Of a stretch of 21,451 nucleotides of DNA, positions 14,885 through 21,451 are shown piece after piece. The notes beneath the pieces are model-generated. The model saw only the letters and a program-made list of their open reading frames with translations. It was not told the origin of the DNA and did not search any database. Position numbers and translations under genes: made by a program. This DNA is from an uncultured Aquincola sp. (GTDB taxonomy: Bacteria; Pseudomonadota; Gammaproteobacteria; Burkholderiales; Burkholderiaceae), in contig CAKZXL010000135.1 in NCBI GenBank assembly GCA_937883885.1, forward strand, positions 1 to 21,451, in the 5' to 3' direction. Position 1 is the first letter of the stretch. Every line of letters starts with the position of its first letter.

Positions 14885-16588
14885 TCAGAAGGGCTCGTTC
14901 AGCAGCCGCGGCATCGCTGACGGCCACTGCAGGCCGCCCTGCTGCATCCCGTGCTGCACCCTTCCCTCAAAGAGGTCGTACGGGCTGCGGCGCGGCGAGA
15001 GGTCGGTGGGCGGCGGCAGTCGCTGGACAGCCCCCTCCAGCAGGCGCTCCAGCGGAATGCCGGAGCCGGCCGATAGCGGGCGCAGGTACGACGCCAGCGC
15101 CTGGACCTCCATCCTGTAGAGGTCGTCGGCACGGGCGCCGAACTTGCCCGAGTCGGCCAGCAGGTGCCGCGTCTCCGCCACAGCCTGCACCGCCTTGTTG
15201 ATGGCGTCGTTGAGCTGAATATCGGCCTGGCGGTCCTCGCCGCTGTCGCGCCGACCACGCTGCAGCAAGGTGGCGATGGTGCGCCCCCGCTCCTGCATGA
15301 CCGCGGCGCCCGTGTCCATGCCGATGGATGCCACGCGCTGGTAGTCAGCAGCGGCGTTGCCGGTGAACCCCTGGCCGGCGCGCATCATCTCGGCCTGGCG
15401 GGTGGCCTCTGCGATCTTCGCCATCGGCAGAGCCATCTTCTGCGCCTTCGCCATCACCTCCTCCAAGCCCTGGCCGCTGGCTGCGGCATTGACCAGGCGC
15501 TGGGCCGTCTCGTCGTCCACGTCGTTGGAGCTGAGGAACTGCGACACCATCGTCGCGCGCTGCCGGTAGCCGGCGTCCTTGATCTTCGACACGTCGCCGA
15601 AGACGCCGCTCGCCGCTTCGACGCGGCCGGAGAGCTTCTTCTGCACCGCCGACATCGCATCCTTGATGCGAGCCTCGGCGCGCTGCTCTTCGTAGGCGGC
15701 CAGCTTTGCAGCGTCCTCGGGGAAGCCAGGCGCCGCCGCCGCCCACACCTTCTGGCTGTACTGGCCCATGCCGTATTGGTTGCCTCGCAGGAACTCCTCG
15801 TTGGAGGCGCGGGCCATCTCCATGACCTTCTCCACCGTCTCCGGCGTGTTGAGCCACGGGGTGGCGGCGAGCTGGCCCTTGACCCGAGCGCGCGTGGCGC
15901 TGTTGTCCTGGAACCCGCCGGTGCTGCCGATGCTCTGCGCGAGCTGCGCGAGCTGTCCGTTCGAGGCGTCCTCGCGCGCCTTGGCGGCCTGGCGGATGCC
16001 GCGCTTGGCCGCCTCGGTCAGCCCGGCGCCGCGCTGCGCGATGTAGTCCTCGGCCTCCTTGGTGTTGTTCAGCACGCCGCCCAGGCGCATGCCCATGTCC
16101 TGGTCGGCCACGTCCGCGCGCTGCGCGATGGAGCTGATGCGGCCGGTGAAGCGCGAGGCGATCTTCTCCGGGTACAGGCTCGACAGCTCCGCCTGAATCT
16201 CCGCCTCCGACTTGCCGGAACGCGACAGCTGCTCGACGCGCTTCTCCACCTGGTCCTCCAGGAGGTGGGTGTTCTGCATGTCGCGGAACTTGCGGTCCTC
16301 AGCCACCTGCCTGGCGCGCTCGTTCGAGGTGGTGCGCATTGATTCGAGGATCGACCCCGTGGGGTTCGAACTGCTCAACACCGAGCCAGGCTCCATTGCT
16401 GACTGCGCCATGTTGAACCACTCATCTATCGACAGCTCGCGGCCCTCCGCTGCGGCGCGGTCTGCAAGCTCCTGCATCTGCCTGCTCTTCTGTAGCCGGG
16501 TCGCGCTGACGCGATCCTCCTCTCGGTCGAAGCCGAGCTTCTGAAGCCCGACGGTCGGGATGCCGCTGAGAATGGGTGCACCAGTCAT
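14885..16588 (-). CDS. Phage virion-like protein, putative DNA-ejection/internal protein
   Basis: 567 aa, mainly alpha-helical and Ala/Gln/Arg-rich, without signal peptide or clear membrane helix. The length, the long helices (LQKSRQMQELADRAAAEGRE, RQVAEDRKFRDM) and its pairing with the large Ala/Gly-rich protein just upstream resemble the internal or ejection proteins of podovirus-type phages. I infer this from architecture, not from a motif. AAGGAGAACAC precedes the ATG, and its AAGGAG overlaps the stop of the upstream gene, so translation is coupled. No other structural phage gene is in the window. An unrelated large element-encoded coiled-coil protein is possible. Confidence 0.6.
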   Translation of the reverse strand: MTGAPILSGIPTVGLQKLGFDREEDRVSATRLQKSRQMQELADRAAAEGRELSIDEWFNMAQSAMEPGSVLSSSNPTGSILESMRTTSNERARQVAEDRKFRDMQNTHLLEDQVEKRVEQLSRSGKSEAEIQAELSSLYPEKIASRFTGRISSIAQRADVADQDMGMRLGGVLNNTKEAEDYIAQRGAGLTEAAKRGIRQAAKAREDASNGQLAQLAQSIGSTGGFQDNSATRARVKGQLAATPWLNTPETVEKVMEMARASNEEFLRGNQYGMGQYSQKVWAAAAPGFPEDAAKLAAYEEQRAEARIKDAMSAVQKKLSGRVEAASGVFGDVSKIKDAGYRQRATMVSQFLSSNDVDDETAQRLVNAAASGQGLEEVMAKAQKMALPMAKIAEATRQAEMMRAGQGFTGNAAADYQRVASIGMDTGAAVMQERGRTIATLLQRGRRDSGEDRQADIQLNDAINKAVQAVAETRHLLADSGKFGARADDLYRMEVQALASYLRPLSAGSGIPLERLLEGAVQRLPPPTDLSPRRSPYDLFEGRVQHGMQQGGLQWPSAMPRLLNEPF

Positions 16589-16597
16589 GTGTTCTCC

Positions 16598-18721
16598 TTA
16601 ACCGGGGAAGAGGCCGTCAAGCCACTTGGTGAGTGAGTCAGCGGCCGAGCTAGCACCTTTGGAAAAGAGGCCGCTCAGCGACGAGAGGAAGGGGTTGACG
16701 ACCGTGCCGGCCGCGTTCACGGCGGGCATGACCGAGGAGTAGTAGTTCTGCTGCAGCGCGCCGGCCAACTCCGCCGCCGACCTGACGTTGCCTCCTGCCG
16801 TTGTGACGATGTTTCCGGCGGCAGTCATGGCGTCCTTGTTCGACTGCGTGAGCGCATTCACCAGCGCCGTGCGCATTCCGGCGTCGTTGGTGTCCTCCGC
16901 AAGCGCGCCGCGGAGGCGTCCTTCGTAGGCGGTCTTCGCCGCATCGACGGCCCAGTTGCCCTCCACCTGCGAGGCGGCGTCGGCCGCCTTGATCGCGTCC
17001 GTCGCGCGGTTGGCGTCGGCCGCAGAGAGGTTGCCGAACTGCGTCGTCAGGTTGGTGGCGTTGCCGCGCGCCGTGCTGTAGAGGTTGGCGTCCAGCGTGG
17101 GGTCGTACGCCTTCAGCACCTCGCCCAGCGAGCCAGCGCGCTGCTGTTCCTGGAGGTCGCTGTACGTCTTGACCAGGTTGCCGGCGTCCACCCGGCTCTG
17201 CGCGTCCACGGCGGCGTACTCCGCGCCGAAGCGGCGGGCCACGTCGTCGCGCGTGTCGGCGGCGAAGGTGGAGTTGGATAGGCCGCTGCGCAGCGTGTCC
17301 GCGAAGCCGCTGCTCGAAGTCTTCGCCAGCGCGCGGTCGATGGCGCCGACCCGCGCCTGGTAAAGCTGGCTGGCAACGTCGTCCACCTGCGTCTGGCCGT
17401 ACTCCTTGCGGTCCCCCATGCTGGTGAGGCGGTCCCGGATGGTGTCGGTCGCTTGGTTGGCACGGGTCAGCGAGTTGGTCGCCTCCTGGTCGGCCTTCGA
17501 CGCCGCTGCGCCCACCCCGGCAGTGGCCGCGGCGTTGGACTTTGCGGCCAGGACGTAGTGGTTGTTGCTCAGGTCGCCGCTGGAAGCGAGCTGCGTCTGC
17601 GGCGCCGTGTACGCGCCTACTGCGGAGACTGCTGACGGCTTGTCCAGCATGCCCGTGAGGCGGCCCTTGAGCACGTCGGCCAGGCCCGTCACGCGGTCGA
17701 TCTGCGTCTTGTTGAACTCCTGCGCCGCCTTGTAGTCGGCGTTGGCCTGCGTGAGCTGGTCCTTGCCTGCGGTGTAGTTCTCGTTGTTCTTGAGCAGGGA
17801 GATGATGTCGTTCAGGTTCACGCCGCCTCCTGCGCCCGAGCCGCCCAGGAGCTGCTTCAGGCCGGTCTTCAGGGCATCCGACAAGCCCGGAATCGACGCG
17901 GTGCCGCCTCCCGAGTTGACGGGGCTGTTCTTCGCTGGGTCCAGGCCGTTGTTGCCCGAGTAGTTCTTGCCCTCGTTGCTGTAGTCGGCACCGCCGCTGG
18001 AGTCGCCACCAGCCATCGCCGCCGCGCCGCCCAGTGCCGCGGTGCCGGCGGCTGCCGCCCCGAGGCTACTGAGCCCGCCGCCTGCCGCGGCCTTGCTGCC
18101 GGTGATGACGATTTGCGGGATGGCATCGGCTAAGCTGCCCGCAGCAGCGGAGCCGATCTGCGCACCGATGGCGGGGTCCACCAAGCCGCTGGAGATGGCC
18201 TGCGCCAGCGAGCTGACGTTGGTTCCTACGGCGGATGCGCCAGGGGCGGCTGCGGCTGCGCCGGGGGCTGCGGCGCTGCCTGCCGCACCCACGATGCCGC
18301 CGACGGCTGGAAGCATGAGCGAGGCCATGCCAACGAAGTCGCCGAGGGCGTTGCCCATGCTGGCGACCACCTTTGGCTGGACAAGCCAGGTGCCGTCGGG
18401 GTTCAGGATGCCGCGTGCGATGTAGTTCTTGTCGTTCGTCTGCACCGCCTTGAAGCCACGGCGGTTCAACTCGGCCGTGACCTCGGGCCAGTTGATCTCC
18501 GCGTCCAGCCAGCCGTGGTCGCCCTGCACCTTCTGCGCCGAGATGCCGGCGCGTGCCAGGTCGTCCTCGGTCAGCATCGCCGCGGGGCCGCCGTTCTGCG
18601 CCCACTGGCCGCTCCAGCCGTTGTCGGTACGGTCGCCGCCCCGGTACGCCTGGCCGCTCTTCATGACCATGTAGTCGCCCCGCAGCATGCGGGCTACCAG
18701 GTCGTCTCCAGCAGTAGCCAT
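16598..18721 (-). CDS. Large Ala/Gly-rich phage virion-like protein, putative ejection protein
   Basis: 707 aa from ATG 18721, which has AAGGAG 6 nt upstream. The frame is open for another 98 codons, but these overlap alpA and lack a good start. Residues 1-115 form a mixed domain (WSGQWAQNGGPAAMLTEDDL). Residues 120-240 are hydrophobic, Ala/Gly-rich and membrane-compatible. From about 290 on come long helices rich in Ala, Asn, Gln and Thr (QANADYKAAQEFNKTQIDRV). The C-terminus is amphipathic. Such proteins are typical of podovirus internal or ejection complexes that form a trans-envelope channel. The assignment rests on composition and on the partner gene. Cytosine-rich codon use matches the neighbours. 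Confidence 0.6.
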   Translation of the reverse strand: MATAGDDLVARMLRGDYMVMKSGQAYRGGDRTDNGWSGQWAQNGGPAAMLTEDDLARAGISAQKVQGDHGWLDAEINWPEVTAELNRRGFKAVQTNDKNYIARGILNPDGTWLVQPKVVASMGNALGDFVGMASLMLPAVGGIVGAAGSAAAPGAAAAAPGASAVGTNVSSLAQAISSGLVDPAIGAQIGSAAAGSLADAIPQIVITGSKAAAGGGLSSLGAAAAGTAALGGAAAMAGGDSSGGADYSNEGKNYSGNNGLDPAKNSPVNSGGGTASIPGLSDALKTGLKQLLGGSGAGGGVNLNDIISLLKNNENYTAGKDQLTQANADYKAAQEFNKTQIDRVTGLADVLKGRLTGMLDKPSAVSAVGAYTAPQTQLASSGDLSNNHYVLAAKSNAAATAGVGAAASKADQEATNSLTRANQATDTIRDRLTSMGDRKEYGQTQVDDVASQLYQARVGAIDRALAKTSSSGFADTLRSGLSNSTFAADTRDDVARRFGAEYAAVDAQSRVDAGNLVKTYSDLQEQQRAGSLGEVLKAYDPTLDANLYSTARGNATNLTTQFGNLSAADANRATDAIKAADAASQVEGNWAVDAAKTAYEGRLRGALAEDTNDAGMRTALVNALTQSNKDAMTAAGNIVTTAGGNVRSAAELAGALQQNYYSSVMPAVNAAGTVVNPFLSSLSGLFSKGASSAADSLTKWLDGLFPG

Positions 18722-18731
18722 CAGCAGCTCC

Positions 18732-18821
18732 TTACGACAGTACCGCGCCGTTGACCGCCCACAGGAGGTCGGTCGCGCCGGCCGCGGAGGTGATGACCAG
18801 CCCCGGCTTGCGCGACAGCAA
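18732..18821 (-). pseudogene. Short coding remnant (29 codons) ahead of the 707-aa gene
   Basis: From a TTG at 18821 to TAA at 18734-18732, almost every third base is G or C, and the translation looks protein-like (KPGLVITSAAGATDLLWAVN). The TAA overlaps the AAGGAG of the next gene, exactly as at the junction of the 707- and 567-aa genes. In-frame stops lie just upstream (18830-18828). It looks like the 3' end of a deleted or frameshifted phage gene. A 53-codon frame from the ATG overlapping the alpA stop (18882) to 18721 competes but has poor codon use in its second half. Confidence 0.4.
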
Positions 18822-18881
18822 ATCGGCCTACCAGACGCTTCACCGTGCGATGGCAGCGACGAATGGATTGATCGGTGGCCA

Positions 18882-19256
18882 TCACAGCGACGCCCCTTCC
18901 GCTTGCGAGCGCGCAGTCCGTGCGTGGGCGGCGAGCCAAGCTCGAATATCGCCGGCCCTCCAGCGAGAGCACCTGTGGGACAGGCGGATAGGCGCCGGGA
19001 AGCGCTTGCCTTCAACCAGCTTCGTGACGGTCGAATCCCCCGAAATACCAGTCAGGGCCTTGACTGCAGGCAGGCCGAGGAGCGCGTCGTCGTACGCGTA
19101 GGCGGCGAGCTGGGCGGCAAGCGCCTCTTCCTGACGGCGGCGGCCCTGGTCGCTGTCTTTGGTGGATCGCTTGCGCGCGAAGCGGGCGACTCCGGAGGCC
19201 GCTGAGGCTTGCTCCAGCTTGGTGACAGCGGTGATGGGAGCGGAGTGTTGGGACAT
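18882..19256 (-). CDS. AlpA-family transcriptional regulator / excisionase-like
   Basis: 124 aa. The C-terminal half (residues 59-110) is an AlpA/MerR-like small winged HTH: LLGLPAVKALTGISGDSTVTKLVEG, then KRFPAPIRLSHRCSRWRAGDIRAWL. This is the usual pattern of L-x3-V-x2-L-G-S, a K-x-FP-x-P hinge, and W-x3-D-I-x-A-W. The N-terminal ~55 residues are an extra basic helical extension not found in minimal AlpA. GAGGAGG lies before the ATG. In P4-like and PICI elements AlpA controls integrase and replication genes. Here it heads the leftward phage/replication genes and is divergent from the PEP-CTERM gene. Confidence 0.8.
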   Translation of the reverse strand: MSQHSAPITAVTKLEQASAASGVARFARKRSTKDSDQGRRRQEEALAAQLAAYAYDDALLGLPAVKALTGISGDSTVTKLVEGKRFPAPIRLSHRCSRWRAGDIRAWLAAHARTARSQAEGASL

Positions 19257-19276
19257 GAGTCCTCCTCTGTTTCGTC

Positions 19277-19312
19277 GAGGACGATCCTCCTGCCGGTACG
19301 CAACCCAGGTTG
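19277..19312. promoter_or_regulatory. Two small dyads between alpA and the PEP-CTERM gene
   Basis: GAGGA-CGA-TCCTC (19277-19289) and CAACC-CA-GGTTG (19301-19312) lie in the 154-bp divergent region just upstream of alpA. They could be operators for AlpA or another repressor. I could not place a convincing -35/-10 pair in either direction. Confidence 0.3.
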
Positions 19313-19410
19313 TTTAAGTTCCCTCATTGGCCTTGGTAGGCACAAAACGCCGACGACTCGCTCCCGCGAGGCAACCGACACTCGCCCCTTGGAACTGGAA
19401 GGGGGGAGAA

Positions 19411-20106
19411 ATGCGCGTCATTGGAGCTATGGCCGTTGGCCTGCTGACATCGACGGTTGCAGTAGGCGCCAACGTCGTCGGATACGACATCAGCAGCGTC
19501 CGCAAGAATGACCCTGGCTGCGGCGGCTGGTGCGCCACGTATGGAGGCACCGTCGCCGACTTGGGTGGTGGATTCGTTCGGTTGTCCGGCGGCGGCTCCG
19601 GCACGCTGAACGACGGGCTGGTTCCAGGGTCTCTCGCGAACAACCAACTGCTCGACCTCTCCGTCGGGCCGGAGATCACCCTTTACCTCAGCCGCCCCCA
19701 GCGAGTGGCAAGCATCGACCTCTTCGGGTACGGCGACGGCTACATCAACAACTATGTGCCCGGCGCTATCACCGGCCTAACAGTCACGGTTGCCGGCGTC
19801 ACGCAAGCCTTCGCGACGACCCAGTTCGGTCGCTCATGCCTCTTTGACAACTACCTGTGCAACGACAGGGTGAGCCTCGAAGGCTCTGCCCTGGCAGGCA
19901 TCACCACCTCCACAGTCGTCGTGAGCGGCTTCAGGTCGGACTTCCCTGGCTACGCAAGCCTTGCGGAGGTTTCGGTCACGCCGTCCCTCGTGCCAGAGCC
20001 GGCGGCCGCTGCCCTGCTCGCAGTCGGCCTGGCGCTTGTCGGTACATCGCAGCGGCGACTGCCGCGCCAACGGTTTGTGGCGCCCAGCGTCCCGACGGCC
20101 ATCTAG
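19411..20106 (+). CDS. PEP-CTERM sorting-domain protein
   Basis: 231 aa, exported. The signal peptide is MRVIGAMAVGLLTSTVAVGA, with cleavage near residue 20. A secreted beta-rich domain with four Cys (37, 41, 143, 150) follows. The C-terminus has the tripartite PEP-CTERM signal: VPEP at 194-197, a hydrophobic helix at 198-211 and an Arg cluster at 215-221. Such proteins are cut and sorted by exosortase and are linked to exopolysaccharide producers. No exosortase gene is in the window, so processing depends on the host. The start at 19411 has GGGGGGAG upstream. An upstream in-frame ATG at 19327 would bury the signal peptide. It is cargo at the right end of the element. Confidence 0.85.
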   Translation: MRVIGAMAVGLLTSTVAVGANVVGYDISSVRKNDPGCGGWCATYGGTVADLGGGFVRLSGGGSGTLNDGLVPGSLANNQLLDLSVGPEITLYLSRPQRVASIDLFGYGDGYINNYVPGAITGLTVTVAGVTQAFATTQFGRSCLFDNYLCNDRVSLEGSALAGITTSTVVVSGFRSDFPGYASLAEVSVTPSLVPEPAAAALLAVGLALVGTSQRRLPRQRFVAPSVPTAI

Positions 20107-20118
20107 CAGGGCACGGCG

Positions 20119-20138
20119 GTTACCCCCCGGTTTACCCC
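20119..20138 (+). repeat. Putative integrase arm-type sites, right end
   Basis: GGTTTACCC occurs at 20129-20137 (within CGGTTTACCCC, also present at 5591-5601), with a one-base-shorter relative GGTTACCCC at 20119-20127. The orientation matches the left pair. It lies 50-70 bp inside the right attachment repeat. Confidence 0.5.
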
Positions 20139-20155
20139 TTGGAAGCCCAAAAGGA

Positions 20156-20188
20156 AACGGGTTAGCCCCTTGTGAGAGCTAACCCGTT
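20156..20188. terminator. Element-borne terminator for tRNA-Pro
   Basis: An 11-bp perfect stem AACGGGTTAGC/GCTAACCCGTT. On the minus strand it is followed by TTTCCTTTTGG and ends the tRNA-Pro transcript. On the plus strand it may end the PEP-CTERM transcript. It shares the CCTTGTGAGA loop segment and the GCCCAAA(A)GGAAA flank with the chromosomal terminator at 5353-5383, though the stems differ. Confidence 0.8.
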
Positions 20189-20190
20189 GA

Positions 20191-20274
<84 letters not shown>

Positions 20275-20285
20275 CTGAGCCATGC

Positions 20286-20316
20286 AGTATAACCTGCAAC
20301 AGGGCTACAGCGTCAA
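20286..20316 (-). promoter_or_regulatory. Probable tRNA-Pro promoter
   Basis: Minus-strand -10 TATACT (20291-20286) lies 12 bp before the tRNA. A TTGACG (20316-20311) could be the -35, but the 19-bp spacer is long. It overlaps the 3' end of the merR gene. Confidence 0.5.
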
Positions 20317-20796
20317 CAGGTTTCGAATGGATGTGAGTTCGAGCCTCAGCTGGTCGATCGACACGCCCACCAGCGCCACCGGGCCGGCGCCGTGCAAGCC
20401 ACCCTGCGTGGTGGCGTCGAGCTGAAAAGCCTGAGCGTCTTCGGCAGCGGCGTCCGTGGCCGCCCTCTCGCCTGCCTCATCGTCGTCCGGCGGCAGCCCC
20501 TCGTCGGCCGGTGCCGCATGCAGGCCGTGGCGGCCATGGCCCTGCATCTCCGCCAGGCGGTTGCGCGCCCCGCTGATGGTGAAGCCCTGGTCGTACAGCA
20601 GCTCGCGGATGCGGCGGATCAGCAGCACCTCGTGGTGCTGGTAGTAGCGCCGGTTGCCACGGCGCTTCATCGGCTTGAGTTGGGTGAATTCCTGCTCCCA
20701 GTAGCGCAGCACATACGGCTTGACGCCGCACAGCTCACTCACCTCACCGATGGTGAAGTAGCGCTTGGCAGGAATCGCGGGAAGCGCTTTTTCCAT
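20305..20796 (-). CDS. MerR-family transcriptional regulator downstream of ihfA
   Basis: 163 aa. An N-terminal MerR winged HTH (about residues 11-80) reads YFTIGEVSELCGVKPYVLRY, then WEQEF and KRRGNRRYYQHHEVLLIRRI, closest to the MlrA/HTH_MerR group. The C-terminal half is acidic and low in complexity, without the Cys ligands of metal-sensing MerR proteins. A final helix is conserved-looking (SIDQLRLELTSIRNLL). This gene commonly follows ihfA in betaproteobacteria as part of the pheST-ihfA-merR cluster. Its target is unknown. The start is taken at ATG 20796. Confidence 0.9.
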   Translation of the reverse strand: MEKALPAIPAKRYFTIGEVSELCGVKPYVLRYWEQEFTQLKPMKRRGNRRYYQHHEVLLIRRIRELLYDQGFTISGARNRLAEMQGHGRHGLHAAPADEGLPPDDDEAGERAATDAAAEDAQAFQLDATTQGGLHGAGPVALVGVSIDQLRLELTSIRNLLTL

Positions 20797-20830
20797 AGAA
20801 ATCAACGCTCCACGGGTTGGCGCTCAAACT

Positions 20831-21172
20831 TTACTCGAACTCGTCCGGGCTCGGGATGTCGCCTTGCACCAGTCCCTTGAGTTTGTGGCTGGCGTGAAAA
20901 GTGACCACATTGCGCGCGGCGATCGGAATCGACTCGCCGGTACGCGGGTTGCGGCCCGGCCGCGGCGCCTTGCGGCGGATGTTGAAGTTGCCGAAGCCCG
21001 AGAGCTTGACGTCGTCGCCCTTGACCAGCGCGGCATGGATGATGTCGAAGAAGGCTTCGACCATGTCCTTGGACTCGCGCTTGTTCAGGCCCAGCCGCTC
21101 GAACAGCAGATCGGCCAGCTCCGCCTTGGTGAGCGTCGGCGTTTCCAGTGTCGGCAGGATCACTCGGTCCAT
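20831..21172 (-). CDS. ihfA: Integration host factor subunit alpha
   Basis: 113 aa. A DNA-bending nucleoid protein that works as a heterodimer with IhfB. The HU/IHF fold is clear: [20 protein letters not shown], then [20 protein letters not shown] and [12 protein letters not shown], which includes the beta-arm Pro that inserts into DNA. The start at 21172 ([19 protein letters not shown]) has GGAGGAG 9 nt upstream. An ATG at 21190 overlapping the pheT stop would add six residues. IHF often assists tyrosine-integrase recombination, so the host factor is encoded next to the integration site, probably by chance. Confidence 0.95.
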   Translation of the reverse strand: MDRVILPTLETPTLTKAELADLLFERLGLNKRESKDMVEAFFDIIHAALVKGDDVKLSGFGNFNIRRKAPRPGRNPRTGESIPIAARNVVTFHASHKLKGLVQGDIPSPDEFE

Positions 21173-21189
21173 CGCAGGTTTCTCCTCCA

Positions 21190-21451
21190 TCAGCCGCGCA
21201 GCCGGGCCTGCAGCCGCTGCCCCAGGCGTTCGACGATGCCGCTGACCACGGATTCGACACGTTCGTCGGTCAATGTGGCCTGGTCGTCCAGCAGCTCCAC
21301 ACGCACGGCCATGCTGCGCTCGTCGGCGGCTATGTCGGCGGTGGGCGCCTTGGGCTTGTAGATGTCGAACAGCTGCGCATGGCGCACCAGGCCCGACTGG
21401 TCGTCGGTGATGGCGGCGATCAGCGCATCGTGCGGCACACCGTCCTTGACC
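21190..21451 (-). CDS. pheT: Phenylalanyl-tRNA synthetase beta subunit, C-terminal end
   Basis: Partial; the gene continues beyond the window. The 87 visible residues are the C-terminal FDX-ACB (anticodon-binding) domain: [20 protein letters not shown], then [30 protein letters not shown] and a final [19 protein letters not shown]. The stop overlaps the upstream possible ihfA start by one base, consistent with the common pheST-ihfA operon. Confidence 0.95.
   Translation of the reverse strand, partial: VKDGVPHDALIAAITDDQSGLVRHAQLFDIYKPKAPTADIAADERSMAVRVELLDDQATLTDERVESVVSGIVERLGQRLQARLRG

Noticed and set aside
15164..16342. Plus-strand open frame (392 codons) opposite the 567-aa gene
   Set aside because: It mirrors the codon pattern of the minus-strand gene, which has a good ribosome-binding site and coupling to its neighbour. 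Its Leu/Arg/His-rich composition is typical of shadows.
18722..19015. N-terminal extension of the 707-aa protein
   Set aside because: It overlaps alpA, is Arg/Ser/Pro-rich, and lacks the AAGGAG found 6 nt before the ATG at 18721.

Overview
The window comes from a high-GC betaproteobacterium, most likely a Burkholderiales member of the Rubrivivax/Leptothrix/Ideonella/Roseateles type. This is inferred from the pheT-ihfA-merR-tRNA-Pro order, the very high third-position GC, the feoAB arrangement and the presence of a PEP-CTERM protein. It holds two blocks of ordinary chromosome (1-5388 and 20245-21451) separated by a mobile element of about 14.8 kb.

Left chromosome: the 3' part of pepN, then fbp, tRNA-Thr(CGT) with its own promoter and terminator, and a ferrous-iron uptake operon (feoA-feoB-small Cys-rich membrane protein) behind a Fur-like palindrome. 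Right chromosome, all on the minus strand: pheT (3' end), ihfA, a MerR-family regulator and tRNA-Pro(GGG).

Mobile element: it lies between two perfect 54-bp direct repeats (5389-5442 and 20191-20244). The right copy is the 3' part of the intact tRNA-Pro(GGG) gene. The left copy is a displaced 48-nt tRNA 3' fragment plus 6 flanking bases. An integrase gene sits just inside the left end. GGTTTACCC-type direct repeats lie inside both ends and look like integrase arm sites. The element also brings its own copy of the tRNA-Pro terminator.

Element layout from left to right: integrase 1 (+). A two-gene minus-strand unit of a two-helix membrane protein and a PD-(D/E)XK nuclease-like protein, which is a defence candidate. 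A second, different tyrosine recombinase (+). A possible HEPN-like protein (-). Three small orphan genes (+). Then a long minus-strand run, in transcription order: AlpA-like regulator, a fragment of a lost or frameshifted gene, a 707-aa and a 567-aa phage-virion-like protein, a DUF5710 protein, an SSB-like protein, a winged-helix replication initiator and an 81-aa protein. A PEP-CTERM protein gene (+) closes the right end.

The most striking point is that the initiator gene carries four tandem 23-bp iterons, each with internal dyad symmetry, followed by an AT-rich stretch. This is the layout of the lambda O gene and its internal origin. The element therefore has integration, regulation, replication and two DNA-ejection-like virion proteins. 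It has no recognisable terminase, portal, capsid, tail or lysis gene. I read it as a phage satellite or strongly reduced podovirus-like prophage with cargo. That reading is inference, not proof.
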